Below are positions 34,631 through 43,501 of a stretch of DNA of 64,000 nucleotides, piece by piece. This DNA comes from Acidobacteriota bacterium (GTDB lineage: Bacteria > Acidobacteriota > UBA890 > WLXD01). Within the stretch, counting starts at the first letter, position 1. Each line of letters opens with the position of its first letter. The stretch is taken from assembly GCA_012103255.1 (NCBI GenBank), contig WLXD01000004.1, positions 462,460 through 526,459 of the forward strand, written 5' to 3'. A program made the position numbers and the translations under genes. The notes beneath the pieces were generated by a model. That model searched no databases. It was not told the DNA's origin and saw only the letters and a list, made by a program, of their open reading frames with translations.

Positions 34631-36262
34631 CTACTCGCGGCGGAACTCCGAACTCAGATCCGTGCCGTCCAGGTTGTCCGGAAAGGCAATGCCGAGCCAC
34701 GCAGCGAGCGTTGGCGCGATGTCCGCTGCCGACACTCGAGCGTCGATCCGAGTGGGGCGTGCTCCTGGTCCCGCGAACACCACGGGTACCCATGTGTCGT
34801 AGTCGTAGACGGAACCGTGTGTCGTCCCCAACCCGGAGCCGTTGTACAGGTATCCCTCGCGGAGCTGCAGGACCACGTCCGCTCCCCGGCCAGGGAAGTA
34901 GTTGTTGCGGAAGCGTTGTTCGGCGAGAGGCCCCTCGCCCAGCGGGAGGGCCGCGATCTCGGCGTCGGTCCACGCGCGCTCGACCGCTTCGCATGACTCG
35001 ACCCACCCAGCCAGCGCCGTCGCCATTTCATTGACGTCCTGGCCTTCGCTGACGACTAGGTCGCGGTCGAGGTAGAAGCCGTAGCTGAGCCATGGTTTGT
35101 CGCCGTACGTCTCGCGCAGTTTCACGCCGGCACGTTGCACGCAGATAATGTCCTCGGCGCCAAGGCGTCGTTGGGAGCCCCCACGCATCTGTTCGACCTC
35201 TGGATAGGTCACAACACCGTGGTCGGCACTCAGTGCGAAAACGACGTGCTCCAGACCAACGGTCTCGTCGATGTATTCGATCAAGTCACCGAGCAGACGG
35301 TCCAGTCGAATGAGAGTGTCCAACGCTTCCGGACTGTCGGGCCCGAAATCGTGGCCCACCGAGTCGAGAGCCGAGAACGACAGTCCGAGCAGATCAGGAC
35401 TCCCGTCGAGTCCGAGGCCCTCGTTCTCGATAGCCTGCTTGGCGAACTCTGCTAGATAGGCGTCGACGAACGGTGTGTCGTAAATCGAGCTGTAGTAGCT
35501 GCTGCCGGAGTGCACCGAGTAGCTGCCGAGGGCGTACGGAAAACCTGACGGCACCAGGCCAGTGTCGATCTCCACAAGGCCCAACTCGTCATAGCGCGAC
35601 GGAGACAACACAGGCTCCCAGGCCGTGCCCTTGAAACGGCCGAGCCAATCCAGCGCGTTGAGCTCGTCGAGCCAGTCGCGCTGTGCCCACGTGTAGAAAC
35701 TACTGGTTACCCAGTCCCCCGCGGAACGACCGTACCAATACGCACCATCGGGACGCTGCCCGCCCATCATCACCGCCGATCGGTCCTTGGCACTTGCTGT
35801 GAACACTTTTGAGCGGGCGTCGCGGGCCTTCATCCAGTCGCCGAGCGCCGTCACTTCGAGATTGGCCGGGGAGCGCGGGCGACTGCCGCTGTATTCCTCG
35901 TAGCCCGTCTCGCGGTTGAACCAGGTGTTCCCGATCACACCGTGTTTGGCCGGTTCGGTTCCGGTTGAGATCGTGGCGTGACCTGGCGCGGTCGCGGTCA
36001 TCGAGTGGTTCTGGTGACCGTCCGTGAATACCGCGCCGTTCTGCCAAAGCCAGGCGATTCCGCCGTCTAGAACCGACTCGAAGCGGTCGTAGTAGTCGCC
36101 TCGCATCTGATCCACGACGATGAGAACGATGAGCGATGGATCATCGCCGCGCGGCAGTTCTGCGGCCGGCGCCGAGGCAACGCGTTGTCCGGAACTGGAG
36201 CAGGCGCTGAACACAGCGGTCGCTGCTAGAGCACAGCACGCAAAGGAGCGGGAGCGGGACAC
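34631..36262 (-). CDS. Alkaline phosphatase family lipoprotein (PafA/NPP type)
   Basis: 543-residue lipoprotein: signal ending in the lipobox FSAC with Cys21. The catalytic domain belongs to the type I phosphodiesterase/nucleotide pyrophosphatase/alkaline phosphatase superfamily. Metal ligand Asp51 lies in VVDQMRGDY, the nucleophile threonine region is SMTATAPGHATISTG (residues 87-101), the second-metal region is LSADHGVVTYPE, and further ligands include HDFGP and the histidine in TTHGSVYDYDTWVPVVFAG. Length and the order of motifs agree with PafA-type monoesterases. It would release phosphate from extracellular phosphoesters. Confidence 0.88.
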   Translation of the reverse strand: MSRSRSFACCALAATAVFSACSSSGQRVASAPAAELPRGDDPSLIVLIVVDQMRGDYYDRFESVLDGGIAWLWQNGAVFTDGHQNHSMTATAPGHATISTGTEPAKHGVIGNTWFNRETGYEEYSGSRPRSPANLEVTALGDWMKARDARSKVFTASAKDRSAVMMGGQRPDGAYWYGRSAGDWVTSSFYTWAQRDWLDELNALDWLGRFKGTAWEPVLSPSRYDELGLVEIDTGLVPSGFPYALGSYSVHSGSSYYSSIYDTPFVDAYLAEFAKQAIENEGLGLDGSPDLLGLSFSALDSVGHDFGPDSPEALDTLIRLDRLLGDLIEYIDETVGLEHVVFALSADHGVVTYPEVEQMRGGSQRRLGAEDIICVQRAGVKLRETYGDKPWLSYGFYLDRDLVVSEGQDVNEMATALAGWVESCEAVERAWTDAEIAALPLGEGPLAEQRFRNNYFPGRGADVVLQLREGYLYNGSGLGTTHGSVYDYDTWVPVVFAGPGARPTRIDARVSAADIAPTLAAWLGIAFPDNLDGTDLSSEFRRE

Positions 36263-36284
36263 GACTGCCTCGGGAAGAGGGTTC

Positions 36285-38603
36285 CTAGAAATCGAACGAG
36301 CGCGTGAACTTGGCGATCAAGCCGTGGTCGGAGACGCCCGAGTACGGCAGATCGTAGCGCGTGGTCGATTTGTACACTAGGTAGAAGTCGTCGCCGGTCC
36401 GATAGATGAATCGCAATCGCGCGTACACGGACATCTGGTCTGAGAGGCTGTTGTACTGCACCAAAGCGCTCGTGAGCAGCCGCTCATTGAAGTTGTAGAC
36501 AACGCGCATGCTCCCGACGTGCGTGTTGAAGTCGGCACTCGGGTGCTCGATCCGATTGAAGTCGTAGCGCGGCGATAGTGAGAACTTCTCGTTGAACCGC
36601 ACCGTCGCGCTCGCGCCGTACGAGCGCCGGGTGCCGCCGTAGTACCCGCCGCCGCTGGTGCTCACACGGCCACTCACGGAGCGGGCGCGGAAGCTCTCGA
36701 GCGAAACGCGCCATTCGGTGAAGTTGTAGTCACCGGGCTCGACCGTCGCGATGCCGCCAGGCTGGAAGCCGTACTCAAGCCGCTCGAAGTTGCGCGAGAG
36801 ACTCAGACTCATCCCGTCACCCGACTCGAACTGCGGTCGGATAAAGATCGATTGCTCGCGATCCGTAATATTCCCCTGCGTGTCAGTGAGGTAGTTCACC
36901 GAGCCCCAGAACGTCACCTGACGCATCCACGAAACGTCCGGACGCGGGCTGAAGTTCACGGAATAGTTCTGCTTGATCAGATCCCGGCGGAGGATGAAGC
37001 CCATGTCTGTCTTGAAGTTGGGATCGATGTAGTCGACCGTCGCGTTGGCACCCCACAAATCCGTGTTCCAGCCAGCGGAAAACTTCCCCACATACTGGGA
37101 TCCATCGATATCCGAATCGCGCGACTGCGCCACGTAGCTGTTGATCGACAGGTTGTCGAAGAAGCGGAATGTCGCGTCGACTCCCCCAACGCGATTGCTC
37201 TCGCCGCCGCCCTGCACGTTGGTGAAAATCATGCCGATGGAGGATCGCTCGAACACGTCCTGCTTGACGCGCATCGTCGAGAAGTTGGCGCCCTCGTAGC
37301 CGATCACGTTGTCGCTGCCAGTCTGAGAATTGATCAGACCGATACTGGTACTGCCCATCTTGCCGGTCGTCTTGAGCCCGTAGGTCATCGGCACGGGTTC
37401 CCCCGCCGCGAGACCGATATTGCGGGAGTGATACAGCACAACCAGTGGAGTGCCGAAGCTCCTCCCCGAGCCGAATTGGAATTTGTCGGCTCCTTCGAGG
37501 AAGAACTCGCGGCGCTCCTGGAAAAACAAAGGGAAGCGCGTGAGATTGACGCGCTCCTGATCGCTCTCGACCTGCGCGAAATCGGTGTTGACGGTCAGGT
37601 CGGCGGTCAGATTCGTCGTGATCTGCGCCTTGAAGTCCTCGATGCCGAACTCCCCGCCCCGATCGACCACCGGAGTGTCGAGCGCGTTCAGCGCTGTGTA
37701 GGCGCCGGACAGATAGGGCGTGAGCCGGTAACGCTGCGTCAGACGCGTGTCGCGCAAACCGAGGAGGTGCCCACCCTGTGAGATCGCGCGGAAGTCGAAG
37801 TCTTGCCTGAAGTTGCTCCAGTTGACCTCTTCGTTGTTCCGACGAATCTCGCGCTTGAAGTCGATACCCCAGACATGCGACCCCGACGGGAACCGCAGAG
37901 CCTTGAACGGGATCATCATCTCGACCTGCCAGCCGTCGTCGGTAATCTGCGCGGCCGCTTCCCAGCGCTCATCCCACGAGGAGTTGAGATCACTCTCGTC
38001 CTTTAGCGTCGTGTCGTACTTCGTTCCCAGCGGGTTCACCCGGAACAGGAAGCCGTTGCGGTGGTCGTGGAACGTGTCGAACAGGACGGCGATCGTGTCG
38101 TCCGTCTCGAGTCGGCTGTCACGGCGCAAGTCCGAGGCCATGATCCGGTCGGGCTCATCGTCGAACATGATGAAGCCGAGATAGAGATTCTTGTCGTCGT
38201 AGAGAATCCGAACCTCGGTGCGCTGCGAGGGCTGACCAGCTTCAATCGGCTCGCGCTGCAAGAAGTCGGAAACGACCTCGGCGAACTCCCAGACATCGTC
38301 GTCCACGAGACCGTCCAGGATGGGCGGTGCATCGGTGGGCGTCGCGGACATCCTTTTGCCGCCAGCCTGAATCACCGCCAACTCTTCATCCGTTGGCTCA
38401 AGGCTCGGCGTCGGAGCCTCGCTGGTGCCCGCGATCTCCGCGAAAGCGGCCGCCACTCCGGGGCTCACCGCGGGCTTTTCCGACTCTTCCTGAGATGACG
38501 TCGGTTCCTGGGCTGACGCCGACATGCCGTTCACGCCTGGCGCAAGCGCCAAGCAAGAGCAGATCAAGAGTCGCAGTCGCACCGAAGAACGAGCGGAGAG
38601 CAT
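36285..38603 (-). CDS. CBM9-like/DUF5916 outer-membrane protein
   Basis: 772-residue outer-membrane protein. A signal peptide and low-complexity linker occupy residues 1-80. A carbohydrate-binding family 9-like domain follows (about 85-265): PPILDGLVDDDVWEFAEVV, TEVRILYDDKNLYLGFIMFDDEP, DDTIAVLFDTFHDHRNGFLFRVNPLGTKYD and WQVEMMIPFKALRFP. The rest (about 280-772) is a DUF5916-type beta-barrel that includes FPLFFQERREFFLEGADKFQFG and ends in a C-terminal phenylalanine after FTRSFD. The family is widespread in Gemmatimonadota, Acidobacteriota and Bacteroidota; its substrate is not established. It is 22 bases downstream of nothing on its strand and precedes the phosphatase gene by 22 bases, so the two may be co-transcribed. 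Confidence 0.85.
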   Translation of the reverse strand: MLSARSSVRLRLLICSCLALAPGVNGMSASAQEPTSSQEESEKPAVSPGVAAAFAEIAGTSEAPTPSLEPTDEELAVIQAGGKRMSATPTDAPPILDGLVDDDVWEFAEVVSDFLQREPIEAGQPSQRTEVRILYDDKNLYLGFIMFDDEPDRIMASDLRRDSRLETDDTIAVLFDTFHDHRNGFLFRVNPLGTKYDTTLKDESDLNSSWDERWEAAAQITDDGWQVEMMIPFKALRFPSGSHVWGIDFKREIRRNNEEVNWSNFRQDFDFRAISQGGHLLGLRDTRLTQRYRLTPYLSGAYTALNALDTPVVDRGGEFGIEDFKAQITTNLTADLTVNTDFAQVESDQERVNLTRFPLFFQERREFFLEGADKFQFGSGRSFGTPLVVLYHSRNIGLAAGEPVPMTYGLKTTGKMGSTSIGLINSQTGSDNVIGYEGANFSTMRVKQDVFERSSIGMIFTNVQGGGESNRVGGVDATFRFFDNLSINSYVAQSRDSDIDGSQYVGKFSAGWNTDLWGANATVDYIDPNFKTDMGFILRRDLIKQNYSVNFSPRPDVSWMRQVTFWGSVNYLTDTQGNITDREQSIFIRPQFESGDGMSLSLSRNFERLEYGFQPGGIATVEPGDYNFTEWRVSLESFRARSVSGRVSTSGGGYYGGTRRSYGASATVRFNEKFSLSPRYDFNRIEHPSADFNTHVGSMRVVYNFNERLLTSALVQYNSLSDQMSVYARLRFIYRTGDDFYLVYKSTTRYDLPYSGVSDHGLIAKFTRSFDF

Positions 38604-38772
38604 GCCGGAGATTCCCGCAGAAGAGCATGGGGGCCGGCTGGGGAGAACCGGCTTCTGATGCAGTCAATCTACGTGGCGCCCAGACCCCCAGCAACGGGAA
38701 AACTGCGTAGTTCTTTGTTCTTTACGGTTCTTTACCGGGGATGCGTTGCCCCCCGCAAAGAGCCAACCTGCG

Positions 38773-39924
38773 TCACGCGAGGACAGCTTCCAGTGCATCC
38801 ACGCAACGGTGCATTTGCGCAGGAGTTCCGACCGAGATCCGCAAGCCGTTCGGCAGGGCCGGGAATAGTCGGCCCACGGCAACCCCGCGGTCTGCCATTG
38901 CACGATTGACGGGCATCATCGGGCGCCCGAGATCGCACATCACGAAGTTTGTCTGCGACTCCCACACTGGACGACCGAGCCGCTCCAGCCCGGCCTCGAG
39001 GATGCTCCGCGCCTCGAGATTCAGTCGCTTCTGATCCGCGGCATAATCCGGGTCCTCGATCGAGGCTGTCGCGCAGGCCGCCGAGATCACGCCGATGGAC
39101 ATCTCTGTCCGATGGGCGTCGAGTTGGCGCACCAACGCTCGCGGCCCCACTACGTAACCAACCCGCATCCCGGCCATGCCGTAGATCTTGGAGAAAGTCC
39201 GGATCACCACGATGTTTGAACTCGCTACCGAACGCTCGACCTGGCTGTGATAGTCCGGCGCGTCGACGAACTCGTGATAGGCCTCATCGATAATCACCAG
39301 CTTGTCGCCGGGCACTCGATCGAGAAACGCATCGAGCTCGGACTGCGGCAGCAGCGTACTGGCAGGATTGGACGGGTTGCAGATGTAGATCACGCCGGCC
39401 TCATCGAGACGATCGGACATCGCGTTGAGATCATGACGGCCCTCTGCGTCGACCGGCACACCGACCACGCGATTGCCGAACTTCCGCGTGTACGAACCGA
39501 GAGTCTCGAAGGTGGGTTCCGCCTGTAGTACACCGCGCTCCGACCACGCCACTGCGCACATGCGCAGAATCTCGGTTGAGCCGGCTCCCAGAGCTACATT
39601 GGACTCGGCCACCCCGACATGCCGCGCCACAGCGCCATGCAACGGCGCGGACCAGGCGAACGGATACCGATTGGCGTTCTCGACTTCCGCTTGCAGGCGG
39701 TCACGTGCGGCCTGGCACATGCCGTACGGATTCTCGTTGCTGCTGAGGCGAATGGCAGCGTTCTGGGCGGCAGGCAAACCCTCGATCCGCAGTTCCCCGA
39801 AGTCCGGCAGCGGGCCGGCCCCGAGCATGCTGATGGCACCCCCGCCCCAGCCCAGTCGGGCCAGGACATCACGCCTCGAGAGTCCCTGAGATCGATCTGC
39901 CGAGCGCGGTGTCGTCCGTGTCAT
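38773..39924 (-). CDS. Tat-exported histidinol-phosphate aminotransferase-like enzyme
   Basis: 383-residue fold-type I PLP enzyme of the HisC/class I-II aminotransferase family. PLP lysine Lys246 lies in TFSKIYGMAGMRVGY. Other landmarks are SSNENPYG (61-68), the phosphate-binding GAGSTEIL, CNPSNPAST and the aspartate of IIDEAYHEF. The unusual feature is an N-terminal twin-arginine signal, SRRDVLARLG at 16-25, followed by a hydrophobic stretch GGGAISMLGAG, so the enzyme should be folded with cofactor in the cytoplasm and exported. No histidine biosynthesis genes are near. The downstream intergenic stretch 38604-38772 contains GTAAAGAAC-like repeats (minus strand) and a small hairpin at 38633-38652 but no gene. 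Confidence 0.85.
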   Translation of the reverse strand: MTRTTPRSADRSQGLSRRDVLARLGWGGGAISMLGAGPLPDFGELRIEGLPAAQNAAIRLSSNENPYGMCQAARDRLQAEVENANRYPFAWSAPLHGAVARHVGVAESNVALGAGSTEILRMCAVAWSERGVLQAEPTFETLGSYTRKFGNRVVGVPVDAEGRHDLNAMSDRLDEAGVIYICNPSNPASTLLPQSELDAFLDRVPGDKLVIIDEAYHEFVDAPDYHSQVERSVASSNIVVIRTFSKIYGMAGMRVGYVVGPRALVRQLDAHRTEMSIGVISAACATASIEDPDYAADQKRLNLEARSILEAGLERLGRPVWESQTNFVMCDLGRPMMPVNRAMADRGVAVGRLFPALPNGLRISVGTPAQMHRCVDALEAVLA

Positions 39925-40068
39925 GCCGGTCCTCCAACGGGTTGGTTCGCAGGCGACTCTATCGCCGTCAGCCGGTTGACCTCAATGACTCCTGTATTCT
40001 TGGGCCCGTTCGGCGGCTCACTCGATCCGGCAAATGCCGCCCAACCACCGCTCCGGGAGAGTTACTCG

Positions 40069-42135
40069 ATGTTCAAGCCCCGTAGATTCGCTCACGCTTT
40101 GGCCGTTCTCGTCCTGGCGCTCTCGGCGCCGCCCGCTTTCGCGCAGGAAGCCGAGCCGATTCCGGCCGCGGAACCCGCCTCCATCGAAGTCACTCCGATG
40201 GAGATCACCCTGGAGGTGGGCAGCACGACTCAACTGAGCGCGATTGTCCGCGACGCTGAAGGCAACGAGCTGGCCGAATCGCCGGTGCTCTACTTCTCTC
40301 GCGCGCGCCGCCAACTCGAGGTCAATCCGGCGGGGTTCGTGCAGGCACACGGTCCGGGCGAGTTCGAGATCGTCGCGTTGGCGCCGGGCGATCCTGACGC
40401 GAGCTTCTTCTCGTCTCAGGAAGCACCACGCACCACGATCAACGTCACCGTGCCCGTGCCACCCGTCACGAGCGTGGATTTCGAAAGCGTGCCGTCCCGG
40501 TTCTACACGGACACGACACTGCGGCCACAGTTCGCAATCGTCGACGAGTCGGGCGCCGACCGTGAGGACGTTCGGCCGGAGCTGACGAGCAGCGACTCCA
40601 CCGTTGTAGAGATCACCACGCTCGGTCACCTGAATTTCGTCGGTGTCGGCACGGCGACGATCACAGCTCGCGCAGAGGCGATCACGACAACAATCGACGT
40701 CAGCGTCACGTCGAATCCAACCGAATCCGTGTCGCTGGACGCCTCCGCTGCGGCTGTGCGGACCGGCGATGTCGTTCATCTGAACGCGGTGGCACGCGAT
40801 TCGGCAGGCAACGCCGTCCCGGAAATGCCCATCGGCTATTCGTTCCAGGCTCGAACCGACCAGGCCGAACTTGGCGAGCCGCCCTCGGGCCTGGTCACCG
40901 AAGACGGTCGATTCGTCGCGGACTTGCCCGGTGAGTACACCATCCTGGCGACCGCGGGCAACAACTGGGCCTCGACCGTCGTCACCGCCGAGCCACGCAA
41001 TGCGCAACGCGAGCTCGAGCTTCTGGGCCAGGGCCGCGTCGCCGACCGGAAGACGTCAGATATCTGGGTTTGGGAAGCACCGAACGGCCGCGACTACGCC
41101 ATGACCGGCACCTGGGGTGCATCCGGACATGCGTACTTCTGGGACGTCACGGATCCGGGCAACATGCAGATCGTCGACATGGTCCGGGTGGATGCCCGCA
41201 CCGTGAACGACGTGAAAACTTCGGAGGACGGCAGCGTCTGCATCATCTCCCGCGAAGGCGCATCGGACCGACGCAACGGGATGGTGATCCTCGATTGCTC
41301 GAACCCCACCGAGGGCGTCTCGGTGCTTTCACGCTACGACGATCAGATGACCGGTGGGGTGCACAACGTCTTCATCTACGAGGAGCACGTGTACGCGCTG
41401 TCAGGTGGGCAGCGCTACGACGTGATCAACATCGAGGATCCGCGCAACCCGTACCGCGTCGGCCGGTTCGAACTCGACACCCCCGGGCACTCGATCCACG
41501 ACGTCTGGGTGCGGGACGGTATTGCGGTGTCAGCGAACTGGTCGGATGGAGTTGTGCTCGCCGATGTAGGTGGCGGCGGAATGGGTGGCTCGCCCGACAA
41601 CCCGATCGAGATGGGCCGCTACGCGTACCCGAGCGGCTGGAATCACGCCGCCTGGCCGTTCAAGAGCGCGTCCACGGGCAAGTTCTACGTGATCGGCGGC
41701 GACGAGGCGTTCCCGCGTTCGCGCAACCCGCTCGGCACCAACCGATTCGAAGGGCCGCCCGTGCAGGCGGCCGGGTGGATTCACTTCATCGAGTTCGACG
41801 ACCTCGACAATCCGCGCGAGGTGGCGCGCTACGAGGCGCCCTACGGCGGCACACACAACTACTGGGTCGAGGACGACATCCTGTACATCGCGTACTACAA
41901 CGCGGGACTGCGGATCGTGGATATCTCCGGCGAACTCCTGGGGGATCTCTATCGACAGGGTCGCGAGATCGCCTACTTCTTGCCGTTCGATCCCGATGGA
42001 TTCAAGCCGAACGCGCCGCGCACCTGGGGCACGATGACCCACAAAGGGAACATCTTCTTCTCGGACAACAACTCCGGGATCTGGGCAGTAAGGTTCGCGC
42101 CCGAAGACGACGAGGCAGCCGCAAGCGGCGAGTAG
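40069..42135 (+). CDS. Exported LVIVD-repeat protein with N-terminal Ig-like domains
   Basis: 688-residue secreted protein. Signal peptide residues 1-26 end AFA before QEAEP. Residues 40-300 hold three Big-2-like Ig repeats: SIEVTPMEITLEVGSTTQLSAIVRDAEGNEL, DFESVPSRFYTDTTLRPQFAIVDESG and SVSLDASAAAVRTGDVVHLNAVARDSAGN. From about 325 onward there is a propeller of LVIVD-type repeats (YAYFWDVTDPGNMQIVDMV-like, MVILDCSNPTEGVSVLSRY, YDVINIEDPRNPYRVGRFEL, LRIVDISGELLGDLYRQG). The ATG at 40069 is preceded by GGGAGA; the frame is open much further upstream over the aminotransferase promoter but without protein character. The function is unknown, possibly surface recognition or adhesion. Confidence 0.8.
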   Translation: MFKPRRFAHALAVLVLALSAPPAFAQEAEPIPAAEPASIEVTPMEITLEVGSTTQLSAIVRDAEGNELAESPVLYFSRARRQLEVNPAGFVQAHGPGEFEIVALAPGDPDASFFSSQEAPRTTINVTVPVPPVTSVDFESVPSRFYTDTTLRPQFAIVDESGADREDVRPELTSSDSTVVEITTLGHLNFVGVGTATITARAEAITTTIDVSVTSNPTESVSLDASAAAVRTGDVVHLNAVARDSAGNAVPEMPIGYSFQARTDQAELGEPPSGLVTEDGRFVADLPGEYTILATAGNNWASTVVTAEPRNAQRELELLGQGRVADRKTSDIWVWEAPNGRDYAMTGTWGASGHAYFWDVTDPGNMQIVDMVRVDARTVNDVKTSEDGSVCIISREGASDRRNGMVILDCSNPTEGVSVLSRYDDQMTGGVHNVFIYEEHVYALSGGQRYDVINIEDPRNPYRVGRFELDTPGHSIHDVWVRDGIAVSANWSDGVVLADVGGGGMGGSPDNPIEMGRYAYPSGWNHAAWPFKSASTGKFYVIGGDEAFPRSRNPLGTNRFEGPPVQAAGWIHFIEFDDLDNPREVARYEAPYGGTHNYWVEDDILYIAYYNAGLRIVDISGELLGDLYRQGREIAYFLPFDPDGFKPNAPRTWGTMTHKGNIFFSDNNSGIWAVRFAPEDDEAAASGE

Positions 42136-42156
42136 TCCTCGAACGACCCGCCAGGA

Positions 42157-43335
42157 CTATGCCGGCGGCAGCTCGCCCCGGCGCAGCTCTGCCAACGAGT
42201 AGAACGTGCCGCGCCATTCGATGCCGCCGCGCCAGTAGGTAAGCGCGGCGGCACGCATGTAGGTCCAAGCCACCAGCAGCACGCCGATCGGCAAGAAGAG
42301 CGGAAGCCATGTCGGCAGACTGGTCTCCGACAACATGGCCCCGTGGACCGTCACCACCACGATCACAACCGCGACGTTGAGCCAGCGCGCGGGACCTTCC
42401 AGCATCAAGATCGCCAAGAAGGGCCAGGCCGTGAAGAGAATCTGGGCGGCCATCCCGCCGAACAGGAGTCCGAACGACCAGTTCACCCCGGCCATCGTGT
42501 TCTTCTCGAGCCCGCGGATCGCCGCCGTCAGGGTCGGATACCACTCCACCCGCGCCATCGGGCCCGGCACCGCGCACACCTGATGAGCGCCCGACTTCTT
42601 CAGCGCCTTGCCGAGATTCACGTCGTCCAATGGATCCATGGCGAGAGCCGCGTGAGTGCCGGCGCGCTCGTAGGCGGTCCGGCGAACCAGGTTGAAGCCA
42701 CCGAAACCAACGTATGCATCGCTCCGCGGATCTCCCGCGCGCCACGGCCGGAAGTAGCCGTTGAAGAAGAGCGCGAAGGTCGCAATGAAGAGTTGGAGTC
42801 CGAAGCCATGGGCGGTGACGTCGGTAGCACCGGCCACGTGATCGATATCGCGCTCCACTATCGCGGCTACGGCCCGCGCCGCCACGCTCGGCTCGAAGAT
42901 GACGTCGGCGTCAGTGAACAGAATCAAGTCGCCGGTGGCGGCATGGGCGCCGGTCCACAGAGCGTGGTTCTTCCCCAACCAACCCGACGGCAACTCCGTC
43001 ACGTCGACAACTCGCAACCGATCGTCGGCGGCCGCGAGGCGGGCGAGGATGTCGCCGGTGGCGTCGTCTGAGCGATCGTTCACCGCAACGACCTCGAAGT
43101 CGGGGTAGTCGAGCGCCAGCATCGATCGCACTGCCGGCTCGACGCCCTCGGCCTCATTGCGAGCACCGAACACAACGCTCAGCGGCGGCAAGCGTGCCCG
43201 CGCTTCGCCCGCGGGCGCGGAACAACGACGCAGGAACAGTACCCAACGCTGGCCCAGAGCACCGTCGATGCCCAGTCCGACCCACGCGAGTAGCGTGATG
43301 CCGCCGAGCGCGAGCAAACCCAACTCGATCGTCAT
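42157..43335 (-). CDS. Membrane glycosyltransferase family 2 protein
   Basis: 392-residue protein: an N-terminal membrane helix, a GT-A domain (about 50-290) with LSVVFGARNEAEGVEPAVRSMLALDYPDFEVVAVNDRSDD, the DxD motif in LILFTDADVIF and the acceptor-side LDDVNLGKALKKSG, and three or four C-terminal helices. It resembles the hopene-associated HpnB and other undecaprenyl/lipid-linked GT2 enzymes. It would transfer a sugar to a lipid or polymer at the membrane. It is divergent from the four-gene membrane/methyltransferase operon across a 166-base AT-rich promoter region. Confidence 0.87.
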   Translation of the reverse strand: MTIELGLLALGGITLLAWVGLGIDGALGQRWVLFLRRCSAPAGEARARLPPLSVVFGARNEAEGVEPAVRSMLALDYPDFEVVAVNDRSDDATGDILARLAAADDRLRVVDVTELPSGWLGKNHALWTGAHAATGDLILFTDADVIFEPSVAARAVAAIVERDIDHVAGATDVTAHGFGLQLFIATFALFFNGYFRPWRAGDPRSDAYVGFGGFNLVRRTAYERAGTHAALAMDPLDDVNLGKALKKSGAHQVCAVPGPMARVEWYPTLTAAIRGLEKNTMAGVNWSFGLLFGGMAAQILFTAWPFLAILMLEGPARWLNVAVVIVVVTVHGAMLSETSLPTWLPLFLPIGVLLVAWTYMRAAALTYWRGGIEWRGTFYSLAELRRGELPPA

Positions 43336-43435
43336 GCCAACGAGCGTAGCAGGGTGCTCTCGCGAGCATCGATCTCAACACGCCGTGTCGAGAAGGATGG
43401 CCAGGACACGCCGGCATGCCATTTTCGTGCTTTTT

Positions 43436-43456
43436 AGTGACTATTAACGACTAATA
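43436..43456 (+). promoter_or_regulatory. AT-rich promoter motif shared with the pilus-like operon
   Basis: A 21-base stretch beginning AGTGACTATTAAC and ending GACTAATA, located 46 bases before the ATG at 43502. It matches 18 of 21 positions with the minus strand at 63988-63968 upstream of the pilus-like operon. It contains two direct 8-mers, GACTATTA and GACTAATA, ten bases apart. A -10-like TACAAT overlaps and follows at 43455-43460. A regulator site is the likely reading, but no known consensus is matched. Confidence 0.45.
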
Positions 43457-43501
43457 CAATAACCCTATTGATCCTGAACGCCTCCTGACGACGCTGCACA
43501 C

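Noticed and set aside
38653-38772. GTTCTTT-type short repeats as a CRISPR-like or regulatory array
   Set aside because: Three short units of seven bases with irregular spacing; too short to distinguish from low-complexity sequence.
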